Below, in pieces: positions 27,022 to 36,170 of a stretch of DNA of 64,000 nt. Made by a program: the position numbers and the translations under genes. Location of the stretch: NCBI GenBank assembly GCA_947588965.1, contig CANQAN010000002.1, positions 124,001-188,000 on the forward strand, written 5' to 3'. The notes under the pieces are model-generated. The model had not been told where the DNA came from and ran no database searches. It was given only the letters and a program-made list of their open reading frames with translations. Position 1 is the first letter of the stretch, and each line of letters opens with the position of its first letter. This DNA is from an uncultured Helicobacteraceae bacterium (GTDB lineage Bacteria; Campylobacterota; Campylobacteria; Campylobacterales; Helicobacteraceae).

Positions 27022-27638
27022 TTTGTGCCTTGAATGAGGATTTTTTGTTGTGCGATTCTTGTTTTTGTGGGGCTCACAAAGACGCTCAATTGGCATGGCT
27101 TTGTATGCTTGAATCCAAACATAAAACCCTCCCCAATTTTGTCCTTAAAGAGCTAGAATCTGCGCATTTAAAGAGGATTACAGAGCATAAGAATCTCTTA
27201 AGTCATGCAGATTTTATAGCCTCGCAAATTTTGCACACTCAAACGCGTTTTTTACGGGATTCCTATCCATGCGTTGCAAGGAGTCACAGCGGTGGGATTG
27301 CTGCAATCTTATATGCGCAAAAGGCAGTTGGAGTGGATATAGAATGCATAAGGGAGAGGGATTTCACTGCGCATTTGGAGCTGTGTTGTAGCGCGTATGA
27401 AAGAGAGTTGATTGCACAAAGCAAGAATCCGCTCGTGGAATTCTACAGAATTTGGACACTCAAAGAAGCAGTTTTGAAGCTCTGTGGCTTGGATTTGAGT
27501 TTTGTGAGGAATGTTTGTTTGACACAAAAGGGAATATTTGTGAAAGGGAAAGCGGTCAAAGAGGTGAAGTTTGGGCATTTGCAAATGTGTTTTAGCAACA
27601 TTTCTGTGATGGTGTCCTTAGCGACATTAAGGGATTAA
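27015..27638 (+). CDS. 4'-phosphopantetheinyl transferase (Sfp type)
   Basis: 207 residues. The signatures VGVDIECIRERD (metal-binding Asp/Glu) and FYRIWTLKEAVLKLCG (WxxKEA) identify an Sfp/EntD-type transferase that attaches phosphopantetheine to carrier proteins. Dedicated activation of the two APE ACPs is the likely job. I chose the ATG at 27015, overlapping the exporter stop by 7 bp; a longer frame begins inside the exporter without a ribosome site. It ends the plus arm, 18 bp from the convergent pldA. Confidence 0.9.
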   Translation: MLICALNEDFLLCDSCFCGAHKDAQLAWLCMLESKHKTLPNFVLKELESAHLKRITEHKNLLSHADFIASQILHTQTRFLRDSYPCVARSHSGGIAAILYAQKAVGVDIECIRERDFTAHLELCCSAYERELIAQSKNPLVEFYRIWTLKEAVLKLCGLDLSFVRNVCLTQKGIFVKGKAVKEVKFGHLQMCFSNISVMVSLATLRD

Positions 27639-27656
27639 GAGAAATCTTTTGCTTAA

Positions 27657-28739
27657 TTAGCGCGCAAAGAGTAAGCCCACTCCGATTCTGTCAATGGAGC
27701 GATTATAATCAATGAGGCTCTCGCCATAACCGCTAAAGAATTGAATGTAGAAATAGAGATTCTTATAAATGGGATAGGAATAGTCTAAAATAATGGCACC
27801 TTTATTGTCTGATTGCAGATTGTTGCGCAAAGTGAGTGTCCATAGGTGGTTTTTAAACACATATCCTGCACTCAATTCTCCATAACCAAGATAGTCTAAA
27901 ATATCGGGATTATCGTCTTTGCTACCATTTTCTTCTATGCGATACCAAGTTTTGAGGGCGAAGATGAAATGATCGTAGGTATAGACACCTTGTAAAAACA
28001 ATCTGTCCCAACTGCGCGAGTTTAGCGAACCTCCCCCATTGCTTTGATGCACATAGCCAAAATTGACACGATCAAAAAATAGGGGGTATTTTTCTAACGG
28101 ATAGCTGAAGAAAATTTCAGGTTCATAGTTGCTCTCTCTAAAGGGGCGGGAATCCTTGCTGTCATAGACTTGCCAAAAGCTCTGCTGTGTGTAGGCGACA
28201 TACAAATCCAGATTTTTGAATAACAAATCATCGGCAATGAGCTTTTTGAGGCTGATTTGAAACTTCGCCTCTGTTCTCTTGGCTTGTCCATCCTCGTTTT
28301 TAAGACTCATATTTGCAGGGAGAATGTAGTTGAATTTATGAGGTTCAAAGCCTAAAAATCCCCCTAAGAAGCGATTCCTATCAAAGCGCATTTTGTAGAG
28401 ATTGGAATCGGATTGAAAGGGCGCATTTTGGATTCCCTCTTCTAAGTTTTCTTGAGCTAGAGATTCTTTAGAATCCTCAATGTCTTGCGGTGTTTTTTGG
28501 GGATTTTCTATGAATGTGATATAGAAATCTTCAGAATCGGGCAGATTGAGCTTGAGTTCTTTTTGTCCCTTTTTGACATTGATGAGCTTTTGAATGTGCA
28601 TTTGTTTGTCAAGAATCAAAACTTTCGCACGTTCATCGTCTTGAAATTCTAGATCCTCATAAATATCGGTGGGTAAAGACTTGGCAAACACAAGATGCGC
28701 GTTGCAAATCAAAAAACACAAAAGGGCAAGGAATCGCAA
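27657..28739 (-). CDS. pldA: Outer-membrane phospholipase A
   Basis: 360 residues. The start I prefer is a TTG at 28739, three bases past the galE stop and 6 nt after a perfect GGAGG; it gives a clean signal peptide (LRFLALLCFLICNAHLVFA). The catalytic His-Ser is in YVHQSNGGG and the Asn in NSRSWDR, the PldA triad; the rest is a 12-strand barrel ending in GVGLLFAR. PldA hydrolyses phospholipids in the outer leaflet and in Helicobacter has been linked to acid tolerance and haemolysis. An upstream ATG inside galE would add a basic tail and is unlikely. Confidence 0.93.
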   Translation of the reverse strand: MRFLALLCFLICNAHLVFAKSLPTDIYEDLEFQDDERAKVLILDKQMHIQKLINVKKGQKELKLNLPDSEDFYITFIENPQKTPQDIEDSKESLAQENLEEGIQNAPFQSDSNLYKMRFDRNRFLGGFLGFEPHKFNYILPANMSLKNEDGQAKRTEAKFQISLKKLIADDLLFKNLDLYVAYTQQSFWQVYDSKDSRPFRESNYEPEIFFSYPLEKYPLFFDRVNFGYVHQSNGGGSLNSRSWDRLFLQGVYTYDHFIFALKTWYRIEENGSKDDNPDILDYLGYGELSAGYVFKNHLWTLTLRNNLQSDNKGAIILDYSYPIYKNLYFYIQFFSGYGESLIDYNRSIDRIGVGLLFAR

Positions 28740-28741
28740 AC

Positions 28742-29788
28742 TTAACCTCCGCGCTTTTCTTTGAGTTCTTCTTCTCTTTTGAGTTTTTCTTCCCATAAAT
28801 ACGCGCTTTTGCAAATGGTTTCAAGCTGATCATATTGGGGTCTCCATTGTGTCACAGAGAGGATTTTGTGATTATCACTGATTAAAACACTTGGATCTCC
28901 GCTCCTGCGCGGTGCAGATTCCACAAGAAAATCATTTTTGCTAATTTTTTTCATACAAGCAATCACTTCTTTGACGCTGAAGCCTCTGTTGTAACCAACA
29001 TTATAAATCGCGGATTCTCCTGTTTCTATAAGCTTGTGCAATGCCCAAAAATGTGCGCTTGCTAGGTCATCAACATGGATATAATCGCGTATGCATGTCC
29101 CATCCTTTGTCGGATAATCTGTGCCAAAGATTTGCATTTTTTTGCGCTTGTTTGTCGCACATTGAGAGGCGATTTTAATGAGATGTGTGGCATTTTTGTT
29201 ACGTTGTCCTAAGTGGGAATCCCCATCCATAAGAGCGCCTGCGACATTGAAATAGCGCAAAATCACGGTTTTAAAATCGGGATTTGCGCTTTCTAGATCC
29301 TTGAGTATCGTCTCCATCATAAGCTTGGATTCTCCATAGGGATTTATGGGCATTTTGGGGGCATCTTCTGTGAGTGGGGCATCATCCTTTGGCTCTCCAT
29401 ACACCGCTGCAGTGGAACTTAATAAAAAGTGACAGACTTTGAAATCTTGCGCAAATTGTAAGAGCGCAATGGTGTTTGCAACATTGTTTTTGAAGTATAA
29501 AAGCGGTTTTTGCACAGATTCTTGGACGATGAGGCTTGCTGCAAAGTGCAAGATCCCATCAAATTTAAAGCGCATAAACAGCGCATTAAGAGCCTCATTG
29601 TCGCCCAAATCGCCCTGTATGAAAATTATGCGATCCAAAAATTGTTCTTGCAAGAATTCCACATTTTCCTTGAATCCTGTAGAAAGATTATCAAAAATCA
29701 CAATTTGGCAGTTGCTGTTTTTTAAAAAATAATAGGCTGTGTGTGAGCCAATATAACCTGCTGCGCCTGTGAAAAGAAAGGTGTGCAT
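28742..29788 (-). CDS. galE: UDP-glucose 4-epimerase
   Basis: 348 residues, interconverts UDP-glucose and UDP-galactose for surface sugars. The NAD loop FTGAAGYIGSHT, the SSTAAVYGEP segment and the YxxxK catalytic pair in INPYGESKLMME are all present. The ATG at 29788 follows AAGGA; the longer upstream frame is non-coding. A TATGCTAGAAT promoter lies 72 bp upstream, and pldA follows within 3 bp, forming a galE-pldA transcript. Confidence 0.95.
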   Translation of the reverse strand: MHTFLFTGAAGYIGSHTAYYFLKNSNCQIVIFDNLSTGFKENVEFLQEQFLDRIIFIQGDLGDNEALNALFMRFKFDGILHFAASLIVQESVQKPLLYFKNNVANTIALLQFAQDFKVCHFLLSSTAAVYGEPKDDAPLTEDAPKMPINPYGESKLMMETILKDLESANPDFKTVILRYFNVAGALMDGDSHLGQRNKNATHLIKIASQCATNKRKKMQIFGTDYPTKDGTCIRDYIHVDDLASAHFWALHKLIETGESAIYNVGYNRGFSVKEVIACMKKISKNDFLVESAPRRSGDPSVLISDNHKILSVTQWRPQYDQLETICKSAYLWEEKLKREEELKEKRGG

Positions 29789-29859
29789 TGTGTTCCTTAT
29801 GTTGCAAGAGTTCCAGACAAGCTCATAAGTTAGGATGTTTAGAGGCTTGAAAACTTGGG

Positions 29860-29870
29860 ATTCTAGCATA
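29860..29870 (-). promoter_or_regulatory. Extended -10 promoter of galE
   Basis: Minus-strand TATGCTAGAAT (extended TGC plus TAGAAT). The identical 11-mer faces the other way before glmS at 29916-29926 and occurs again before cheY at 56341-56351. Confidence 0.6.
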
Positions 29871-29915
29871 TTTTTTAAGTTTTGTAAAACGCATTTATTC
29901 TTTATTGAGTCATAA

Positions 29916-29926
29916 TATGCTAGAAT
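29916..29926 (+). promoter_or_regulatory. Extended -10 promoter of glmS
   Basis: Plus-strand TATGCTAGAAT, 28 bp before the glmS start. Its divergent twin is 45 bp away, so galE and glmS would fire from back-to-back copies of one element. No -35 box is evident. Confidence 0.6.
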
Positions 29927-29954
29927 CAAACTTTTATGAGGAGATGAGCTTTAT

Positions 29955-31754
29955 ATGTGTGGGATTATTGGATATATCGGAAATGATGAGAAAAAGGCAC
30001 TCTTGCTGAACGGATTGAAAGAATTAGAATATCGTGGCTACGATTCTGCTGGAATCTCTGTTTTAGATGGTGGGGAGTTACATACATTCAAATCTGTGGG
30101 CAAACTTATCAATCTGGAGCGCAAATGCGAGGGCTTTGAGTCAAGGGGCTTTGGCTTGGGGATTGGACACACACGATGGGCGACACATGGCAAACCAACA
30201 GAAATCAATGCGCATCCGCATATTGGGCATTTTAGCAATGTCGTGCATAATGGAATTATAGAAAATTATCAAAGCATTAAAAAGAATTTGCAAGAAAAGG
30301 GCTGCGTGTTTTATTCGCAGACAGATACAGAAGTGATTGTGCATCTCTTTGAATTCCACTTACAACAAACAGATGATACTTTTGAGGCCTTTTCGCGTAC
30401 CATTTCCGAACTCAAAGGAGCCTATGCGATTCTCCTTATTACACAAAAATCCCCTCACACAATCTATTATGCAAAAAACGGCTCCCCCCTTATCATTGGC
30501 AGAAACAAAAAAGTCGGTGATGAAGAGATATTTTTCGCCTCTTCTGATGCGCCCTTGATTGGCTTGGCTACAGAAGTTTGCTACCTTGAAGATGGTGCGG
30601 TTGGGCAAATGGAATTAGGAGGATTTGAATCTTTAGGAACAATCCAACCTCTAAGTGGCGATAAACTCTCGGCACAGAAGGACGGATTCACCTTTTTTAT
30701 GGAAAAAGAGATTTATGAGCAACACAAAGTCTTGCTAGAGACAATGATGGGACGCGTGAGTGAGGGGGGCTTTGTCTTAGAAGAGTTAGAGCAACTCTCC
30801 TTAGATGAGGTGGATTCTATCACACTTTGTGCGTGTGGGACGAGCTATCATTCAAGTCTAGTGGGAAGCTATCTGTTAGAGAGAATCGCAAAGATCAAAA
30901 CAAAGGTCGAGATTGCAAGTGAATTGCGCTATAAGAATCCAATTTTTTATCCTAAGGAACTCTTTATTGTTATTTCGCAAAGTGGGGAGACGGCGGATAC
31001 TTTAGAGGCTTTAAAGCTTGCAAAAAAGAATCATCTCAAAACAATAGGAATCTGCAATGTTGATAACAGCTCAATTGTGCGGGAGAGTGATTTTTCAATT
31101 CTGACACGTGCGGGGATTGAAAAGGGTGTAGCAAGTACAAAGGCGTTTGCTACGCAAGTGATGGTGCTGTGGATTTTGGCTAATTTCCTTGCACAAAAGC
31201 GCAAGATCCTCACGCAAGAGTCCATCCAAACTGAAGCCAATGTCATGCTAGAAGCGGCGCGGGCTACGCAAGTCAATGAAAGGTTGCATGATCGCATTAA
31301 GCGCCTTTGCAGACGCTATTTAAATGGACATGGATTCTTTTTTATCGGTCGCGATGTATTTTATCCTCTTGCATTGGAGGGAGCCTTAAAGCTTAAGGAG
31401 ATTAGCTATCTCCACGCAGAGGGCTATCCGAGTGGGGAAATGAAGCATGGACCTATTGCATTAGCGGATTTGGGATTATTTTGTGTGGCTTTGATGCCTA
31501 AGAATCTCTTGTATGAGAAAATTAAGAGCAATGTTGAGGAGTTAAGCGCACGTGATGCGCAAATTTGCGCTTTGAGTGCAGAGTATTATGAGGGTTGTGA
31601 TGATTGGATAGAGATTCCGCATTATTCACACTATATGGTGGAGTTTTTTGCGATGATGGTTGTCTTGCAGATTTTTGCCCTAGAGGTTGCTGTGCGCTTA
31701 GGAAATGACGTGGATATGCCAAGAAATCTTGCAAAAAGTGTAACAGTTGAGTAA
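29955..31754 (+). CDS. glmS: Glutamine-fructose-6-phosphate aminotransferase
   Basis: 599 residues, makes glucosamine-6-phosphate for peptidoglycan and LPS. The mature nucleophile Cys2 is in MCGIIGYIG, followed by the glutaminase domain (residues 1-235, GHTRWATHGKPT), then two SIS sugar-isomerase domains (CACGTSYHSS, ISQSGETADT) and the C-terminal DMPRNLAKSVTVE signature. A GAGGAG ribosome site precedes the start. It is divergent from galE. Confidence 0.98.
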   Translation: MCGIIGYIGNDEKKALLLNGLKELEYRGYDSAGISVLDGGELHTFKSVGKLINLERKCEGFESRGFGLGIGHTRWATHGKPTEINAHPHIGHFSNVVHNGIIENYQSIKKNLQEKGCVFYSQTDTEVIVHLFEFHLQQTDDTFEAFSRTISELKGAYAILLITQKSPHTIYYAKNGSPLIIGRNKKVGDEEIFFASSDAPLIGLATEVCYLEDGAVGQMELGGFESLGTIQPLSGDKLSAQKDGFTFFMEKEIYEQHKVLLETMMGRVSEGGFVLEELEQLSLDEVDSITLCACGTSYHSSLVGSYLLERIAKIKTKVEIASELRYKNPIFYPKELFIVISQSGETADTLEALKLAKKNHLKTIGICNVDNSSIVRESDFSILTRAGIEKGVASTKAFATQVMVLWILANFLAQKRKILTQESIQTEANVMLEAARATQVNERLHDRIKRLCRRYLNGHGFFFIGRDVFYPLALEGALKLKEISYLHAEGYPSGEMKHGPIALADLGLFCVALMPKNLLYEKIKSNVEELSARDAQICALSAEYYEGCDDWIEIPHYSHYMVEFFAMMVVLQIFALEVAVRLGNDVDMPRNLAKSVTVE

Positions 31755-31831
31755 AAATCATTAAGAAATAATTTTTTTCTAACGATAAAATTTAAATTGT
31801 GTTATATAATGGTCGTTTGAAAGGATTTTGT

Positions 31832-34252
31832 ATGCGGATTTTTAAGTTATTACCTTTAATTTTGGTGTGTTCTAGTGTCTTTGCCGATAATTTTGTGGGC
31901 ACTTTTAGTACGAATGATTTTTCTCTTAATGATGGAGACTCAAGGATTGATAATGCCTATTATGATTGCAGCTCTCCGTGGCAATGTACTTTTAATTATC
32001 AAGGTCGCAATGGCATTAACTACAGCACAAAGGGTGGCGGAACTTCAAATTTAACCATTGAGGGAAAGATGCAAAATGGACAGCCCATCCCCGGCAAACA
32101 AAATGACGCCATTCCTATTTATCTTCCGAGTGATATCACCATAAAAACAGGCTCTAACCTCACAATCACAGGCTTTAGCTCTATTATTTCAGATAATCAA
32201 GCGGGATTAAGCATTGATGGAGGGAGTTTTCATTTCATTGGCAAACAAGGCAAAGATCCACGTGCAATAGGATTCAAGGGCAATGTAGAGCTTAAAAACG
32301 GGGCAAATTTAAGTATTGATGATGTTGATATTTTTGGATTGACTTCTTTTGCGGCAGAGGATAAGAGAATCTCAATTGATGGGACTTCAAAGATGGAGTT
32401 AGATATTGGACGTTTTGAGAATCTCAAAAACTTTAACAATGCGGGAGAATTTTCACTCAGTGGTGATTTTTATAATATCGGACAGACAAGTCAAAGTGAG
32501 CCAAAACTAGCAAACTTCAACAATAGTGGCACAATGAAGATTGGGGGGAATTTCTACAATGGCAGTGTTTTGCCCACTGCGAATTCTTGTATTACGGGAG
32601 GCTGTGGTGGCGGTACGTTTGTTAATGAGGGGAATATTGAAATTACAGGAGATTTTTATAATAAATCGTGGCAAAGCGATCCTAATGGCGACATGAATAC
32701 ACCAAATAGTCACTCAAGCGTGGAATTAAAGGGTGGAGTGCTGAAAACTAAAGTGTTCCACAATGAGAGGGACAATACATTAAAGTTTAGCTCAAATGCA
32801 AGCGGTCAAATGGGACAGCTTGATGGGAGTTTGCAAAATCAAGGCGATGTCATTGCGGATATACAGGGTGCGGATCTCAACAAAGAACACAAGCTTATCA
32901 CAGGGAGTGTTACGGGACTAGCCCCGCAAGATTTGCAGATTGTTTCGGGGGGATCGGGTGCAAATGATCTTGTTGCTTGGGATTTAACAGGCGATGGGAG
33001 GGGATTCACACTCTATCCTGCGGGAGTAACCCCCTCGCCAACAAATCCCGGTGGCGGAGGTAGCGGTGGCGGAGGCACAGGCGGAAGCGGGGGAGGCGGG
33101 GGATTCACTCCTCATCCCTCACGGCCCTCAAATCCTTCAAGTCCCTCAAATCCACAAGGAACAACGAGCCGCTTTGAAGCTCTGCAAGAAAGTCTTGGTG
33201 GCAATCAAGGACAGATTCTGGCTGCATTAGACTCTGCAGTTCCAAATTTCATCACCTATGGGGGAAGTGAGTTTATGACACAACTCTCCACAGAGATTAA
33301 TCGCGGGATTGAAAATGCCTTTATTGACACACAAAGGCTGATGACAGACACAATTCATGTGGCAAAGAGCTCCAAACCTATACGATTTGAGAATCGCTGG
33401 AGCCCTACAGCAAGCATTTATAGCGATGTGATTGCGCAATATGGACTGGATAGTTGGCAAAATGATTTGGAAATGTCTGTGTTTGGGTTAGGACTCAACG
33501 GAAGCGGTGCAAGTGGGGGGTTGGGCGGATTAAATGCTGCCTATCAAATGTTGCTGACACAGGATTTGGCACTAAAGCTTCAAGCAAACTATGCCTATGC
33601 GGATACGAAATACGCTCAAAGCACTCTTACCACAAGAAATGAAGCACACATTGCAAGTGCCGGTGGAAGTTTGAAATGGAAGGCGTTAGAGTCTAGCGCG
33701 GGGAGATTTGAAGCTGACTTAGGATTGTATGGGATTGTCGGCTTTAATGAGAGCAAACAGGAATATTTTGTGCAAAATCTCAATACATTGGGCGATTATG
33801 ATTTTTATAGTGGTGAGTTGGAGATGTTGTTAGGATACCGCTTGGGCAATAAATTATCACTCAAGCCCTATGTTGGGGTGAATAATAATTATAATGTGCG
33901 CACAAAAATTGACCAAAAGGGCGGGATTGAACTTATAAGCCCAAAGCATGAGTATTATGGCTTGGATGCGATTGCAGGGGTGGCGGCACAATATAATCTT
34001 AACAAAGGTTATCTTTATTCAAAAGTCCAGCATGATAGGAATTTGCATAATTCTCAAAGAGAGATTCCATTTTATTTAGGCAATGCGCGTTTGGATTATA
34101 AAATGGGAAAAATTTTTAAAACAAGCTACTCACTTGGATGGGTGTATTTTCTTAATAAATTATGGCAAATTGGCATCGAGGGAATCTATACGGATTATTC
34201 TGATAATATCGCGTATTTTGGCGGTAGTTTAATGTTTAAAATCTTGTTTTGA
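31832..34252 (+). CDS. Classical autotransporter with short beta-helical passenger
   Basis: 806 residues from the ATG at 31832 (AAAGGA upstream). A signal peptide (MRIFKLLPLILVCSSVFA) is followed by a passenger to about residue 395 that contains at least three repeats of the form N-x-G-x-x-x-I-x-G-[DN]-F-Y-N, as expected for a right-handed beta helix. A Gly-rich then Pro/Ser-rich hinge spans about 400-445, and a C-terminal autotransporter barrel of ~300 residues ends GGSLMFKILF with the terminal Phe needed for Bam recognition. The function is unknown; adhesin or toxin roles are possible. No protease motif is visible. Confidence 0.88.
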   Translation: MRIFKLLPLILVCSSVFADNFVGTFSTNDFSLNDGDSRIDNAYYDCSSPWQCTFNYQGRNGINYSTKGGGTSNLTIEGKMQNGQPIPGKQNDAIPIYLPSDITIKTGSNLTITGFSSIISDNQAGLSIDGGSFHFIGKQGKDPRAIGFKGNVELKNGANLSIDDVDIFGLTSFAAEDKRISIDGTSKMELDIGRFENLKNFNNAGEFSLSGDFYNIGQTSQSEPKLANFNNSGTMKIGGNFYNGSVLPTANSCITGGCGGGTFVNEGNIEITGDFYNKSWQSDPNGDMNTPNSHSSVELKGGVLKTKVFHNERDNTLKFSSNASGQMGQLDGSLQNQGDVIADIQGADLNKEHKLITGSVTGLAPQDLQIVSGGSGANDLVAWDLTGDGRGFTLYPAGVTPSPTNPGGGGSGGGGTGGSGGGGGFTPHPSRPSNPSSPSNPQGTTSRFEALQESLGGNQGQILAALDSAVPNFITYGGSEFMTQLSTEINRGIENAFIDTQRLMTDTIHVAKSSKPIRFENRWSPTASIYSDVIAQYGLDSWQNDLEMSVFGLGLNGSGASGGLGGLNAAYQMLLTQDLALKLQANYAYADTKYAQSTLTTRNEAHIASAGGSLKWKALESSAGRFEADLGLYGIVGFNESKQEYFVQNLNTLGDYDFYSGELEMLLGYRLGNKLSLKPYVGVNNNYNVRTKIDQKGGIELISPKHEYYGLDAIAGVAAQYNLNKGYLYSKVQHDRNLHNSQREIPFYLGNARLDYKMGKIFKTSYSLGWVYFLNKLWQIGIEGIYTDYSDNIAYFGGSLMFKILF

Positions 34253-34275
34253 TAGTAAGCGATGGAGGATGGGAG

Positions 34276-34980
34276 ATGAAAATGATTGCGAGTAATTTTA
34301 AGACAAATCACACGCGCAAAAGCACAGAGGAATATTGCAAGACGTTAGAATCTCATTGCAAAAGCCTCTCAAATTTTTCGCATAAAATCACATTATTCCC
34401 TCCCTCTAGTGCGCTTTTGGACAATGACTTTTCAATGTTTCAAATCGGTGCGCAAAATGCCTATCCTGTGCAAAACGGTTCTTTTACAGGCGAGATTGGG
34501 TTGGAACAATTAGAGGAATTTCACATTAAAACAATTCTCGTTGGACACAGTGAGCGACGCGAGATTCTAGGAGAATCTCAAGAGGAATGCGTGAGAAAAT
34601 TCAAGTTTTTTGCACAAAATGATTTTACGATTTTTTATTGCATTGGTGAAAATTTGGAAATCAAAAAGAGCGGTTTGGATGCCACTTTGAAGTTTTTGGA
34701 ATCGCAATTGTGTGGGATTTATTTAAATTATCATAGGTTAATTATCGCTTATGAACCGATTTGGGCAATTGGGACGGGAGTGAGTGCAAGTTTGGAGGAA
34801 ATTGCAAAAATCCATAATGCTTTAAAGCAAAAGTTGGGTAAAATCCCATTACTCTATGGCGGAAGTGTCAAGGCAGAAAATAGCGCTGGAATCTTAAGTT
34901 TAGAGGGTGTTGATGGTGTGCTTGTCGGAAGTGCAAGTTGGGATTTTAAGAACTTTAGCAAGATTTTGGAAAATTCTTAA
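34276..34980 (+). CDS. tpiA: Triosephosphate isomerase
   Basis: 234 residues from the ATG at 34276, which follows GGAGG; the in-frame start at 34249 lacks a ribosome site. The early NFKTNHT lysine motif, LVGHSERREI (catalytic His) and AYEPIWAIGTG (catalytic Glu) are all present, with the phosphate loop LYGGSVKAEN. It interconverts the triose phosphates. The length is at the short end, normal for Helicobacter. fabI follows after 9 bp, as I recall in H. pylori. Confidence 0.97.
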   Translation: MKMIASNFKTNHTRKSTEEYCKTLESHCKSLSNFSHKITLFPPSSALLDNDFSMFQIGAQNAYPVQNGSFTGEIGLEQLEEFHIKTILVGHSERREILGESQEECVRKFKFFAQNDFTIFYCIGENLEIKKSGLDATLKFLESQLCGIYLNYHRLIIAYEPIWAIGTGVSASLEEIAKIHNALKQKLGKIPLLYGGSVKAENSAGILSLEGVDGVLVGSASWDFKNFSKILENS

Positions 34981-34989
34981 GGAGAGTGA

Positions 34990-35823
<834 letters not shown>

Positions 35824-35903
35824 GGTAAAATATCAGAATTCTTGAGGGTGGAAAACACAGAAATGTTTAGGAAGTGAGAGAGCTGGAGGTTAAGAGGTCA
35901 AAA

Positions 35904-36170
35904 ATGGAAGCGCAATTAATGAATTTGGCGATTGAGACTTACAAGATCACTCTAACCCTCTCATTGCCTATGTTGCTTGTGGGCTTGATTGTGGGCTTGA
36001 TGATTAGTATTTTTCAAGCAACAACACAGATTAATGAAATGACCCTCACCTTTGTCCCAAAGATTCTTGCTGTGATTGTCGTGATTATTTTTACCATGCC
36101 TTGGATGCTGAATATGCTCATTGATTTTACGACGAGAATCTTTAATCTCATACCGACTTTTTTGTTTTAA
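35904..36170 (+). CDS. fliQ: Flagellar export apparatus protein FliQ
   Basis: 88-residue inner-membrane component of the type III flagellar export gate. It begins MEAQLMNLAIETYKITLTL, the family N-terminus, preceded by AAGAGG; the longer frame from 35874 is not needed. Two membrane helices (LPMLLVGLIVGLMISIFQ and KILAVIVVIIFTMPWML) with the ATTQINEMTLTFVPK loop between them are diagnostic. murB starts on the last base of its stop codon. Confidence 0.95.
   Translation: MEAQLMNLAIETYKITLTLSLPMLLVGLIVGLMISIFQATTQINEMTLTFVPKILAVIVVIIFTMPWMLNMLIDFTTRIFNLIPTFLF

Noticed and set aside
33050-33115. Glycine-rich stretch of the autotransporter as a phase-variable poly-G tract
   Set aside because: The DNA is mixed GGTGGCGGA-type codons with no G run long enough for frequent slippage, and the frame is intact.
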